Source: Amylibacter sp. (GTDB lineage: Bacteria > Pseudomonadota > Alphaproteobacteria > Rhodobacterales > Rhodobacteraceae). Taken from it: DNA of 35,125 bases. The position numbers and the translations under genes were made by a program. The notes beneath the pieces were generated by a model, which was not told the DNA's origin, did no database searches, and saw nothing but the letters and a program-made list of their open reading frames with translations. Below, one piece after another: positions 1 through 7,522 of the stretch (the first letter of the stretch is position 1; every line of letters begins with the position of its first letter). The DNA lies in the NCBI GenBank assembly GCA_021775375.1, contig JAJFHY010000188.1, positions 1-35,125 of the forward strand, read 5' to 3'.

Positions 1-678
1 CCGGCGACTTATCAGGAACCGGGTGTCTTGAAAGTTCTGGTTGTGATGACCGATGGGGATAATAGAGACCACTATGATCTTTATGACGGATACCGTTCCG
101 GCCCGTCCAATATGTACACAGTCATTGAAAGTGAAGCGCAATGCTATGGGGACCCAAATCACTGGAAAGTGCTGGATTTCGTTAACAATGGCTCTTACAG
201 CGATGATTGTGAATACGAGGAAGTGACGAACCATTACATCTACAGGCCTTCCAATGTCACATATTACAAGGTGAATAATGGCCAATCAGTAGGTGATCAG
301 TATATCAATCTTCCGGGTAATAACGCCGCATTGGCAGGTGACGTCGGCTACCGCGTGCAGCTATCATGGCCACAGGTTTGGGAAATAATGTCGACCAAAG
401 GCTATGCGCGTACGACCAATACAAGTTCGTCCAGCTACGAGAACATGTATTCACCGGCTTCCGAAGCGGATACCGAAATGAACAATGCATGTACAATCGC
501 AAAGAGCCGTGGTGTTGTTGTCTATACTATCGCCTTTGCTGCGCCATCTGCGGCACAGACGCTTTTACAGGGCTGCGCCAGCTCTCTGAATAACTATTAC
601 GATGTGGATAGTACGGATATTGCATCAGCTTTTTCAGCAATTGCGGTGTCTATTCAGAAACTAAAACTGACACAGTGA
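1..678 (+). CDS. TadG-like VWA-domain pilus assembly protein, 3' part
   Basis: The frame is open from the first base of the window, so the 5' end lies upstream and only the last 225 residues are visible. The motif VLVVMTDGDN near the start of the visible part is a late beta-strand of a von Willebrand factor A domain. The ending, a Cys followed by NNYYDVDSTDIASAFSAIA and then IQKLKLTQ, is the C-terminus usual for TadE/TadG-family proteins of Rhodobacterales, which sit in the envelope and belong to the Flp/Tad pilus system. The middle is rich in Tyr, Asn and Ser, as expected for an exported domain. No other tad gene is in the window, so this is probably a stand-alone tadG paralog; that is inference. 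The MIDAS motif DxSxS would lie upstream of the window and cannot be checked. Confidence 0.75.
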   Translation, partial: PATYQEPGVLKVLVVMTDGDNRDHYDLYDGYRSGPSNMYTVIESEAQCYGDPNHWKVLDFVNNGSYSDDCEYEEVTNHYIYRPSNVTYYKVNNGQSVGDQYINLPGNNAALAGDVGYRVQLSWPQVWEIMSTKGYARTTNTSSSSYENMYSPASEADTEMNNACTIAKSRGVVVYTIAFAAPSAAQTLLQGCASSLNNYYDVDSTDIASAFSAIAVSIQKLKLTQ

Positions 679-761
679 GGGTTTTGAGCGGAAATTTCAA
701 AGAAAAAGAGATTTCGAGATACAGAGTCCCTATAAAGGCCACTTCAGTATAGAGCGTCAGT

Positions 762-775
762 TTGATCTTGATCAA
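762..775. promoter_or_regulatory. FNR/FnrL-type binding site
   Basis: TTGATCTTGATCAA has both half-sites of the FNR consensus TTGAT-N4-ATCAA without mismatch. It lies 224 bases upstream of the start of the HemG-like flavodoxin. FnrL controls genes for low-oxygen growth and tetrapyrrole synthesis in Rhodobacterales, so the link is plausible, though the distance to the start codon is long for a class II site. Confidence 0.6.
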
Positions 776-885
776 AGTCAAGTAAAACAAAGTAGGTGAT
801 GGTTGGAGCAGGTTTCAAGCCTCAAGAGCAAGGAGCCTATATTGCATAAGCTGTTGCAGCCAAGCTAATATGTGGTTGTCTGCAG

Positions 886-903
886 GTGGGCAAAATTGCC
901 CAC
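886..903. promoter_or_regulatory. Inverted repeat, possible operator or hairpin
   Basis: GTGGGCAA and TTGCCCAC form perfect 8-base arms around a 2-base centre (AA). The flanks TGGTT (upstream, after a short bulge) and AACCA (downstream) extend the symmetry. There is no T-run after it, so it looks more like a protein-binding site or 5'-UTR structure than a terminator. It lies about 100 bases before the HemG-like gene. Confidence 0.4.
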
Positions 904-999
904 AACCAAAGATCACTGGACGTGACAACCATGTCCCGTCAAACTTGCAGAGTCGTTGATGGACTTACCTTTTGATGTCGATCTAAGATGGAGCGAGAA

Positions 1000-1539
1000 A
1001 TGACAATTCTTATTATTTTCGAAACGGTTGAAGGGCAAACTCGCAAGATCTCGCGTTTTGTCGAGAACGAATCCCGCAAGTCAGGTCAGGACGTAGTGTT
1101 GGTCGATACTGCTAACAAAACGACGCCTGTATCTTTTGCCGGCGTTGATAAGGTGATCCTTGCAGCTCCAGTGCATGAACGGCGGCATCCCAAGAAATTT
1201 GAAACCTTCATAGCCGACAACTTATATAAGTTAGAGTCGCGTGAAACGATGCTGATCTCAGTGAGTCTCAAAGCTGCATTCCCAGAATGCCTTGAGGAAG
1301 CGAGAGATTTTTTGATCGAGATGGAGATGCGCACAGGGCTCACACCAGACGTCGAAGCGTTGGTCGCTGGGGCGGTTCGCCCTAGCAGTTACGACTATTT
1401 TGCCACCCACATTATGCGTCATGTCGTACTTCGCGGACGGAATTATGACTTGGATGAAGGGGAACACGAATTCACCGATTGGAAAGCACTTGCGACGAAA
1501 CTTTCGAAATTTCTTACCGCTGGTACTTCTTCTGGTTAG
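1000..1539 (+). CDS. HemG-like flavodoxin-domain protein
   Basis: A 179-residue protein with a flavodoxin fold. The N-terminus MTILIIFETVEGQTRKI matches the FMN phosphate-binding loop of the HemG family (menaquinone-dependent protoporphyrinogen IX dehydrogenase), and VDKVILAAPVHERRHPKKF and the late EFTDWKALA align with HemG features. Typical HemG is about 180 residues, so it looks full length. An ATG at 988 is in frame, but the ATG at 1000 has GGAG six bases upstream (990-993) and gives the usual N-terminus, so I chose 1000. Many Rhodobacterales make protoporphyrin by other routes, so this could be an accessory oxidase or another flavodoxin-type redox protein. It stands alone. The perfect FNR site upstream suggests oxygen control, which would suit a quinone-linked, oxygen-independent enzyme; that is inference. 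Confidence 0.75.
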   Translation: MTILIIFETVEGQTRKISRFVENESRKSGQDVVLVDTANKTTPVSFAGVDKVILAAPVHERRHPKKFETFIADNLYKLESRETMLISVSLKAAFPECLEEARDFLIEMEMRTGLTPDVEALVAGAVRPSSYDYFATHIMRHVVLRGRNYDLDEGEHEFTDWKALATKLSKFLTAGTSSG

Positions 1540-2047
1540 GCGGTTGGAAAGTCGCAGTTACCGCACAGGCAAAATTTGGTTCGCCTTTGAAGAACAACGT
1601 TAAAATTTGATGAAGAATTACTATTCCAATGAGTCAGCTATTGGCCGGAAGCTGACTTGGCAACATTGGGCGGGAAGCGGTCATACGATACGGATGCGCG
1701 AGTTCCATATGAACTCCCAAATGCGGGCATTGCTTACTTTCTTGCAGAAACAAAGTCTTGCGGACTGTTTGGCAGTAAGTTCTCGTTTGTTGGGCCCGTA
1801 AGTTGTTTTGTCTCATCCTACGCACATAATGTAATTAATTTCTATGATGATGAATTAAGCATCCATTCACTATTAGGATTGTGCAGTCTTCGGTCATCAC
1901 ATAGCATGTTGTCATACACCACTTGATGCTAAAGATTTACCCTAAGATGGTTACAAAGGTTGATTTTACGAAGGCTATCTCTGGGCCAGAAACTCTGACT
2001 ACACAGTATATATTAGGTTTGCAGCATCTGATTAAAGGAAGCATAAA
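1540..2047. other. Long intergenic region, no gene recognised
   Basis: Short open frames here show no family signature and no codon pattern like the neighbours. The first part (about 1640-1800) resembles decayed spacer sequence of the 'GGAAGCTGAC...GGGAAGCGGTCAT' kind that I recall from Rhodobacterales intergenic regions. The second part (about 1815-2030) is AT-rich and probably carries the promoter of the M81 gene. An AAGGAA ribosome binding site lies at 2035-2040. Confidence 0.5.
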
Positions 2048-3526
2048 CTGACTTATAAAGTACTTACTGCAGAAATCTCGCATGAAACGAATACATTTAG
2101 CATGCATCCAACAGATTTACGGGCATTCAAGAGCCGTTATTTATTGACGGGTGAGCAAGCGATAGCAGAGCGCGGGCATCAGAACACAGAACTGGCCGGC
2201 ATGCTGGATGTGGCCGGCGATCGCGGCTGGCAAGTAGAACATGTGCTAAGTGCGTGTGCTGGCCCAAGCGGTCGGGTTACACGCGTTGCGTTTGATACAA
2301 TTGTTGGCCCGCTTATTGTTGCGGCAGAAAAAGGTGAATATGACGGCGTGCTATTGATGTTACACGGCGCAATGGTAACAGAGTTTTGTGAAGACGGTGA
2401 AGGGGAAATACTGAACCGCATACGGGCTGTGATCGGGTCAAAGCTGCCAATAGCCGTGACCCTTGATCCGCATGCAAACGTCACGCAGAATATGTGTGAC
2501 CAAGCGAATATCCTTGTATCTTTCACAAGCTATCCACATGTCGATATGCGAACGACCGGACGTCGAGCGGCCGAATTGTTGCATCAAACGATGCAAGGAG
2601 AAATCACACCGCGAACTTTGTGTGTACGCCGCCCGATGCTGGAAGAAGTCAACGGCGGGCGCACAGATATTGGCCCAATGATCGAACGTCATACAAAAGC
2701 ACGCGCCTATGAAACCTGTCGCAAGATCTTTGCTGTCAGCATCAACGGCGGCTTTGCCAGCTCTGATATTTTAGAAGTCGGGCCTACGGTTTTGGTGACA
2801 TATCAGGGCGAAGATGAGCGCCCTTTGAAGATTGCAAATGAACTTGCTGATGATATGTGGAACCTACGTCACGAAGTCTTAAACGACTACATGTCAGTTC
2901 AAGATGCAGCAGATATCGCGGCTGGGTGGGATATTTCGGACGGTCCGCTGGTGATTGCAGATTATGCGGATAACCCTGGCGCAGGTGCCTATGGTGATAG
3001 CACCGCTTTATTAGAATCATTGTTGGCGGCAAACATTACAGACGCTTGTTTTGGCCCGCTGGTTGACGCCAAAGCTGTGAAGGTTTTGTCAAAATTATCG
3101 GTCGGCGAACAGGTTCAAATAGCGATTGGAGGTAACAGCGTACCAAACTTTGGTGGTGGACCAGTTACGGTTGACGGCAAGATTATGTGGCAAGGTGACG
3201 GTCTGCTGATAGGTGATGGCCCCATATTAGGAGGGCTGGAGCGCGATTATGGCCCAACGGTAGTATTACGCGTCGGCGGAATGGATATCTTAATCGTGAC
3301 AATTGCAGACCAGATGCGCGATTTACAACAGTTTCGAACCTTCGGAATAGACCCTGCAAAAATGCGTGTGGTTGCGTTAAAATCCATGCAGCATTTTCGC
3401 GCGGCTTTTGAACCAATCGCAGGAAAAACGATCGTTTGTGACAGTGGGGCTCTTTGTACAACCCAGTATAATTTGCTTCCCTATAAGAATGCGCCCAGAC
3501 CCATCTTTCCACTTGATGAGATATAA
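2048..3526 (+). CDS. M81 family metallopeptidase (MlrC/microcystinase-like)
   Basis: The protein belongs to peptidase family M81 (MlrC-like, zinc). The Asp-His metal motif is in TLDPHANVT, a second His is in SYPHVDMRTTGRRAA, and the C-terminal MlrC domain contains GGGP and GDGP turns. The first ATG is at 2102, but the frame is open upstream to a stop at 2033 and encodes TYKVLTAEISHETNTFS, the conserved M81 N-terminus, before it. The only suitable initiator is CTG at 2048, seven bases after AAGGAA (2035-2040); this gives 492 residues, the usual family length. Natural substrates of most M81 proteins are unknown; small peptides or amide compounds are likely. The cupin gene follows 53 bases later with its own ribosome binding site and may be co-transcribed. 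Confidence 0.85.
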   Translation: MTYKVLTAEISHETNTFSMHPTDLRAFKSRYLLTGEQAIAERGHQNTELAGMLDVAGDRGWQVEHVLSACAGPSGRVTRVAFDTIVGPLIVAAEKGEYDGVLLMLHGAMVTEFCEDGEGEILNRIRAVIGSKLPIAVTLDPHANVTQNMCDQANILVSFTSYPHVDMRTTGRRAAELLHQTMQGEITPRTLCVRRPMLEEVNGGRTDIGPMIERHTKARAYETCRKIFAVSINGGFASSDILEVGPTVLVTYQGEDERPLKIANELADDMWNLRHEVLNDYMSVQDAADIAAGWDISDGPLVIADYADNPGAGAYGDSTALLESLLAANITDACFGPLVDAKAVKVLSKLSVGEQVQIAIGGNSVPNFGGGPVTVDGKIMWQGDGLLIGDGPILGGLERDYGPTVVLRVGGMDILIVTIADQMRDLQQFRTFGIDPAKMRVVALKSMQHFRAAFEPIAGKTIVCDSGALCTTQYNLLPYKNAPRPIFPLDEI

Positions 3527-3579
3527 ACACGCGCGGCCTGTGCCGCATTGCAATCAGATATAAACATTAAGGAACTCAT

Positions 3580-3975
3580 ATGGATATCCACAAAGCTAAC
3601 AGCCGCTCCACCACCTTCGCCGGTGCCGAGTATTTTACAGGCACGGTCATGATGGATCCCATCGTCACAGCACCCGAACCGGCCAGAGTACGTGCATTGC
3701 GTGTTAGTTTTTCACCAGGTGCCCGCACTAATTGGCATACTCATCCGCTGGGACAAACGCTCTATGTTATATCTGGTGTTGGCCGCATTCAAAAGCAGGG
3801 CGAAGCAATTCAAGAAATCTTACCGGGCGATACAATCTGGATCGCACCGGATGAAAAACACTGGCATGGAGCCGCGCCCGATCATGCAATGAGCCATATT
3901 GCTATCCAGGAAGAGTTGGAAGGCAAGCATGCTGACTGGCTGGAGCGGGTGACAGACGAGGAATACCAGACGTAG
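3580..3975 (+). CDS. Small cupin-domain protein
   Basis: A 131-residue single-domain cupin. Metal ligands are visible in cupin motif 1, WHTHPLGQTLYV (two His and a Gln), and motif 2 with the final His in KHWHGAAP. The sequence pattern (FTGTV...P, ARVRALRVSFSPGARTNWHTHP, IQE near the C-terminus) is that of the group containing the bacterial cupin hydroxynitrile lyases and many uncharacterised relatives often annotated as carboxymuconolactone decarboxylase-like cupins. AAGGAA lies five bases before the ATG. It follows the M81 gene and may act in the same catabolic step. The substrate cannot be told from sequence. Confidence 0.85.
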   Translation: MDIHKANSRSTTFAGAEYFTGTVMMDPIVTAPEPARVRALRVSFSPGARTNWHTHPLGQTLYVISGVGRIQKQGEAIQEILPGDTIWIAPDEKHWHGAAPDHAMSHIAIQEELEGKHADWLERVTDEEYQT

Positions 3976-4247
3976 ATTGGCTTTAAGCTGCCGTTCGCTG
4001 CGATGTTCACGAATGGCAGTCAAAAGCGAATAGTCCGGACACCATCGGGTCACCAACTGGTGCTGGCGTTAGACAATTTAAATTAAATCATTAAAGGCTA
4101 TGTGCGGCCATGGATGAACGTGCCAGTTGCAGGGTGAAATATAGGGCATGGTTCAATGACGTCATCCGGAAGGGATTGATTTCACTTGACTACACATGCT
4201 GCCTGTCGCTAGCCTTGGGCATTAAATCCAAGTGTGGGGGGTAAGTA
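3976..4247. other. Intergenic spacer
   Basis: No gene is seen. The stretch 3980-4050, with 'AAGCTGCCGTTCGCTGCGATG' character, resembles the decayed spacer sequence that I recall between genes in Rhodobacterales and is similar in kind to 1640-1800. A GGGGGG run at 4236-4241 serves as ribosome binding site for the next gene. Confidence 0.4.
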
Positions 4248-5249
4248 TTGAGCTCTAATCACGAAATTTATGCCGCATCACGACGCTTCGCGGGCTCTGA
4301 CGACCGGCGGGCATGGCTGGAACTTTCGGCAAGTCTTGCGGTCTACATTAGCGCAATGACGATCGGCCTGACGACGATAGGAACATGGTGGCTTACTGCG
4401 CCGGCGGTTCTGGTGGCTGCCGCAATGGGGCTTCGGATCTATATGATCCAGCATGATTGCATACACCGATCATTTTTCACGTCCCGAAAGTTGAATGATC
4501 GCATCGGGTCGCTGTTATCGCCAATTGCGATGACCCCGTATCAGGCGACGCGTTACATCCATGGCCTTCACCATAACTATGTCAGCGATCTCGAGCGACG
4601 AGATACGTTCGAGATATTTACGATGACGCTCAAAGAATGGCAGGCGGCACCGAGATGGAAGCGGCTGCAGTATCGGTATTATCGCAGTCCGGTTGTGCTT
4701 ATCCTGATCGGCCCCTTCTTGCTCTACGGTATCCTTCGGCGCATGCCTCTCTACGGGTTGAAGACCGGTTTGGGCGATTTGATCTTTCACAACGTATTGC
4801 TCGCCTCCTATCTCGGACTTATCTGGTGGGTCGCCGGTTGGAGCGGCATCGCCTTTTGGGTGGCGTCTTTTTACTTTGCCAGTGTCTTCGGCGCGCTAAT
4901 TCCTTATGTCGTGCACAATTTCGAGCATATACATTGGGGAAGGCGCCCCGAACTAACGTTTAAAACTGCGGCGCTCGAGGGCAGTGCGGTGTTGGATTGG
5001 GGCAGACTTTTTGACCTTACGATGATGAATATCGGCTATCACGACCTGCACCACCTCAACGCCAAAATACCTGGCTACAAACTCCGAACCGCCCATGAAA
5101 CGCTAGAGGCTGATGGGTTGTTGCGGTCAGAGAAAATAGGGTTCTTACAGGGCATCGCTTGCCTGCGTTGGAAGCTCTACGACGAGGATAATGGGCGCAT
5201 GATACCGTTTCCTGCGGCATCGCGGACGGTCTCCGTTCCGGCGGAATGA
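4248..5249 (+). CDS. Membrane fatty acid desaturase
   Basis: A 333-residue integral membrane di-iron desaturase. The three histidine boxes are HDCIH (residues 69-73), HGLHH (105-109) and HDLHH (265-269), with an additional HNFEHIH before the last one. Hydrophobic segments at about 28-66, 140-160 and 180-225 form the membrane domain. The start is TTG at 4248, seven bases after a G-rich ribosome binding site; no ATG fits better. Family members insert double bonds into acyl chains using O2 and reduced ferredoxin or rubredoxin; the regiochemistry cannot be predicted. The stop codon overlaps the ATG of the following lipoprotein gene, so the two are translationally coupled. Its codon choice appears somewhat more GC-rich than that of the flanking genes, which might reflect separate acquisition; I have not computed this. 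Confidence 0.85.
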   Translation: MSSNHEIYAASRRFAGSDDRRAWLELSASLAVYISAMTIGLTTIGTWWLTAPAVLVAAAMGLRIYMIQHDCIHRSFFTSRKLNDRIGSLLSPIAMTPYQATRYIHGLHHNYVSDLERRDTFEIFTMTLKEWQAAPRWKRLQYRYYRSPVVLILIGPFLLYGILRRMPLYGLKTGLGDLIFHNVLLASYLGLIWWVAGWSGIAFWVASFYFASVFGALIPYVVHNFEHIHWGRRPELTFKTAALEGSAVLDWGRLFDLTMMNIGYHDLHHLNAKIPGYKLRTAHETLEADGLLRSEKIGFLQGIACLRWKLYDEDNGRMIPFPAASRTVSVPAE

Positions 5250-5959
5250 AACCGCGTCTCCTTCCGGTCTTTGCAACACTTCTTCTTATGGCATCTTGCA
5301 CCCCCCACGGAACGGGCCCTGTCTACACGATGGATGCTGAACTCTATGACTGGGTCAAGGCACCAAAAGCAATCGATCAAAGCTCTGATCAGACACCGAT
5401 TATTGCCGATCCGATTGTAACCTTCCAACTTGCGCCCGGTGATAGTCGATCCGCACTGCGAGCAGGAAAGGAATGGCGCCTCGGCCACGCATATCTATTT
5501 GGTTATGACGTTCGCCTTGAACGCAAGTCGCTTGGAAACGAAAAGGTTACGCTATCGCGCTTAATCCGCAAGGGTGACCCGGCGACTGAGATAGCGTCTG
5601 TTCAACTTGACGCAGATCGTGGCGTGACGGTGATGGGGCGTACGTGCATTGCACCAACTGATCTTGGGGACTGGCATCGGGTCGAGATGCGGATCCGTCT
5701 GTCCAACAGGGACGCCGGGTTTCTGGAAGTGTTCTGCGACCGAAAGCCGATATGGGCGAGAGTTAATATCCGCACAACATTCCCGCCGGTTTGCCGCCTT
5801 CGTGATGGTTGCGACACAGATATACCAAAGCCCGTGCGATACGAATGGCAATTGGGCCTCTTGTCAAATGGTGGCGTTGCTAAACAGATCGAGGTGGAGA
5901 TGCAAAGGCTTCACTACCGGAGGATCTATTATATCCCGCATCGGGTCGGTACACTTTGA
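5246..5959 (+). CDS. Lipoprotein with lyase-like beta-sandwich domain
   Basis: A 237-residue exported protein. Residues 1-17 form a lipoprotein signal peptide with the lipobox end LLLMASC and Cys18 as the lipidated residue. The mature part is beta-rich and resembles the heparin lyase I-type / concanavalin-like sandwich (segments like WRLGHAYLFGYDVRLE, GDWHRVEMRIRLS and the final EMQRLHYRRIYY). A strict catalytic motif is not evident, so binding rather than cleavage is possible. Four Cys in the mature part after Cys18 may form disulfides. The ATG overlaps the desaturase stop by four bases. The role beside a desaturase is unknown; an outer-membrane or periplasmic partner acting on lipid or polysaccharide is only a guess. 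Confidence 0.65.
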   Translation: MKPRLLPVFATLLLMASCTPHGTGPVYTMDAELYDWVKAPKAIDQSSDQTPIIADPIVTFQLAPGDSRSALRAGKEWRLGHAYLFGYDVRLERKSLGNEKVTLSRLIRKGDPATEIASVQLDADRGVTVMGRTCIAPTDLGDWHRVEMRIRLSNRDAGFLEVFCDRKPIWARVNIRTTFPPVCRLRDGCDTDIPKPVRYEWQLGLLSNGGVAKQIEVEMQRLHYRRIYYIPHRVGTL

Positions 5960-5974
5960 AGCTGTGAATTGCTG

Positions 5975-6002
5975 TGAAAACCGGAGTTCGAGACTGTTTT
6001 CA
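5975..6002. terminator. Possible weak stem-loop between convergent genes
   Basis: TGAAAAC (5975-5981) and GTTTTCA (5996-6002) can pair around a 14-base loop. It lies between the lipoprotein gene and the convergent Fur-family gene. No T-run follows, so terminator function is uncertain. Confidence 0.3.
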
Positions 6003-6080
6003 GTGTAGAAATTCAATCTGAGACCGGTTGGCGCCTGCACCGCCCAGCCGATAGATTAGGGGCATTCCAGTTGCACGCAA

Positions 6081-6506
6081 CTAGCGGCGCTTTCGGCAAT
6101 ATAGCTCCATCCTATGGTGGATAACGTCAAAGCCAAGCTGGGCTGCGATTTCGTTCTGAAGTTGTTCGATCTTATCTGAGTTGAATTCGATGACCTCGCC
6201 GCTGTCCAGATCGACGATATGGTCGTGATGCTTTTTGGTGGCTGTTTCAAACCGTGCACTACCCCCCTCGAAACTATGCCGATGAACGACGCCCGCTGCC
6301 TCTAATAGGGACAGTGTGCGATAGACGGTGGCCAATGAAACGGCAGGCTCAATCAGCTTGGTGCGTTTGAGTAGTTCTTCTGCATCTGGGTGATCCTTCG
6401 CATCGCGCAATACTGACAACAACGCGATACGCTGGCGGGTTACACGCACTCCGGCATTGCGCAAAGCGGCGGTAAGTTTGGCTATTTTATCGTCTGCAAG
6501 TGTCAT
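6081..6506 (-). CDS. mur: Fur-family metal regulator, Mur-type
   Basis: A 141-residue Fur-superfamily repressor. The N-terminal winged helix includes VRVTRQRIALLSVL and the recognition helix VSLATVYRTLSLLEAAG; the dimerisation and metal domain contains KKHHDHIVDLDSGEVIEF and ends in ELYCRKRR. CXXC zinc pairs of Zur and classical Fur are absent. This form is the manganese-responsive Mur/Fur of alphaproteobacteria. The gene is divergent from sitABCD with an 80-base shared promoter region that carries repeated TGCGAAT motifs, so it most likely represses the Mn(II) importer when manganese is sufficient. An alternative is iron-responsive Fur; gene context favours manganese. Confidence 0.85.
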   Translation of the reverse strand: MTLADDKIAKLTAALRNAGVRVTRQRIALLSVLRDAKDHPDAEELLKRTKLIEPAVSLATVYRTLSLLEAAGVVHRHSFEGGSARFETATKKHHDHIVDLDSGEVIEFNSDKIEQLQNEIAAQLGFDVIHHRMELYCRKRR

Positions 6507-6518
6507 ATCAGGCTCTCC

Positions 6519-6588
6519 ATTCGCAACTAGATACTATCTTTGCGAATGGTTATCAATTTCATTTACACTTGCGAATAATTCTCATAAT
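6519..6588. promoter_or_regulatory. Mur/Fur-type operator repeats, sit promoter
   Basis: The divergent promoter holds two direct copies of TGCGAAT-N2-TT-N-TCA, at 6541-6555 and 6570-6584, 29 bases apart (about three helical turns). An inverted copy, ATTCGCAA, lies at 6519-6526 and mirrors TTGCGAAT at 6540-6547. The motif resembles the alphaproteobacterial Mur/Fur box. The second copy nearly touches the sitA start, consistent with direct repression. Confidence 0.6.
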
Positions 6589-7522
6589 GAATCAGGAGAT
6601 GAAGTTTTCCACTTTTTTGAGATTGGCCAAGATGAAGATATGCACAATGTTAATGGGTTCATTTAGTGCCATTGTTTTGGCAACAAGTGCGATGGCCCAA
6701 GACAATAAGTTCAAGGCGGTCACGACATTTACTGTCATTGCAGATATGGCGCGTAATGTAGCTGGGGATGCTGCAATCGTAGAGAGTATTACCAAGGCAG
6801 GTGCAGAAATCCACGGTTACCAACCGACCCCGCGTGATATCATCCGCGCACAGGACGCCGATTTAATCCTTTGGAATGGTCTGAATCTGGAATTGTGGTT
6901 TGAACAGTTTTTTTCCAACCTCTCTGACGTGCCCAGCGTTACGCTAAGCGACGGCATTAAACCGATGGGCATCGCAGAAGGCGAATATAGCGGCAAGCCA
7001 AACCCCCATGCATGGATGAGCGTAACAAGTGCCTTGATTTATGTCGATAATATCCGTGATGCGTTCATTACACATGACCCCAAAAATGCGGAGATTTATG
7101 CTGCTAACGCTGATGCCTACAAGCAAGAGATCACGGATGCGATTGCCCCGTTGCGCGATGCAATTCTTGCGGTCCCCACAGAACAACGCTGGTTGGTGTC
7201 CTGCGAAGGTGCTTTCAGCTATTTGATCCGCGATTTTAAGATGCAGGAATTGTATCTCTGGCCAATCAACGCCGACCAGCAAGGTACTCCGCAGCAGGTG
7301 CGTAATGTGATCGACCGTGTCCGCGCCAATAACATCAAATCGGTCTTCTGCGAAAGCACCGTCAGCCAAGCACCCGCCGAACAAGTTGCACGCGAAACGG
7401 GCGCAGAATACGGCGGCGTACTTTATGTGGATAGTTTGACAGAAGCAGACGGCCCGGTGCCTACGTATATCGACCTTCTCAGGGTCACTACTGAAACCAT
7501 CGCAAGGGGCTTAGCGAATTGA
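6587..7522 (+). CDS. sitA: Mn/Fe ABC transporter binding protein SitA
   Basis: Periplasmic cluster A-I (metal) binding protein of about 311 residues. A signal peptide is visible ([18 protein letters not shown]). The four metal ligands of the family can be assigned to His in EIHGYQPTP, His in KPNPHAWMS, Glu in SCEGAFSYL and Asp in [10 protein letters not shown]. There is no His-rich loop as in ZnuA, and the sequence matches SitA/MntA, so Mn(II) is the likely main substrate. The true start is uncertain: ATG at 6587 (no clear ribosome site), ATG at 6599 (AGGAG directly adjacent) and ATG at 6632 are in frame, and all leave an intact signal peptide. It heads a tightly packed sitABCD operon under the Mur-type boxes. 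Confidence 0.92.
   Translation: MNQEMKFSTFLRLAKMKICTMLMGSFSAIVLATSAMAQDNKFKAVTTFTVIADMARNVAGDAAIVESITKAGAEIHGYQPTPRDIIRAQDADLILWNGLNLELWFEQFFSNLSDVPSVTLSDGIKPMGIAEGEYSGKPNPHAWMSVTSALIYVDNIRDAFITHDPKNAEIYAANADAYKQEITDAIAPLRDAILAVPTEQRWLVSCEGAFSYLIRDFKMQELYLWPINADQQGTPQQVRNVIDRVRANNIKSVFCESTVSQAPAEQVARETGAEYGGVLYVDSLTEADGPVPTYIDLLRVTTETIARGLAN

Larger units (their letters stand above)
679..999. other. Intergenic region with regulatory motifs
   Basis: This 321-base stretch has no convincing gene. It holds an FNR-type site at 762-775 and an 18-base inverted repeat at 886-903, both listed separately. It ends in the ribosome binding site of the HemG-like gene. Confidence 0.6.

Noticed and set aside
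1657-1926. Open frame of 89 codons in the gap before the M81 gene
   Set aside because: No ribosome site, no family signature, unusual composition and overlap with equally open frames; likely chance.
6587-7522. Zinc-binding ZnuA
   Set aside because: No His-rich loop, and the Mur-type regulator and Q-loop of the ATPase fit Mn/Fe transport.
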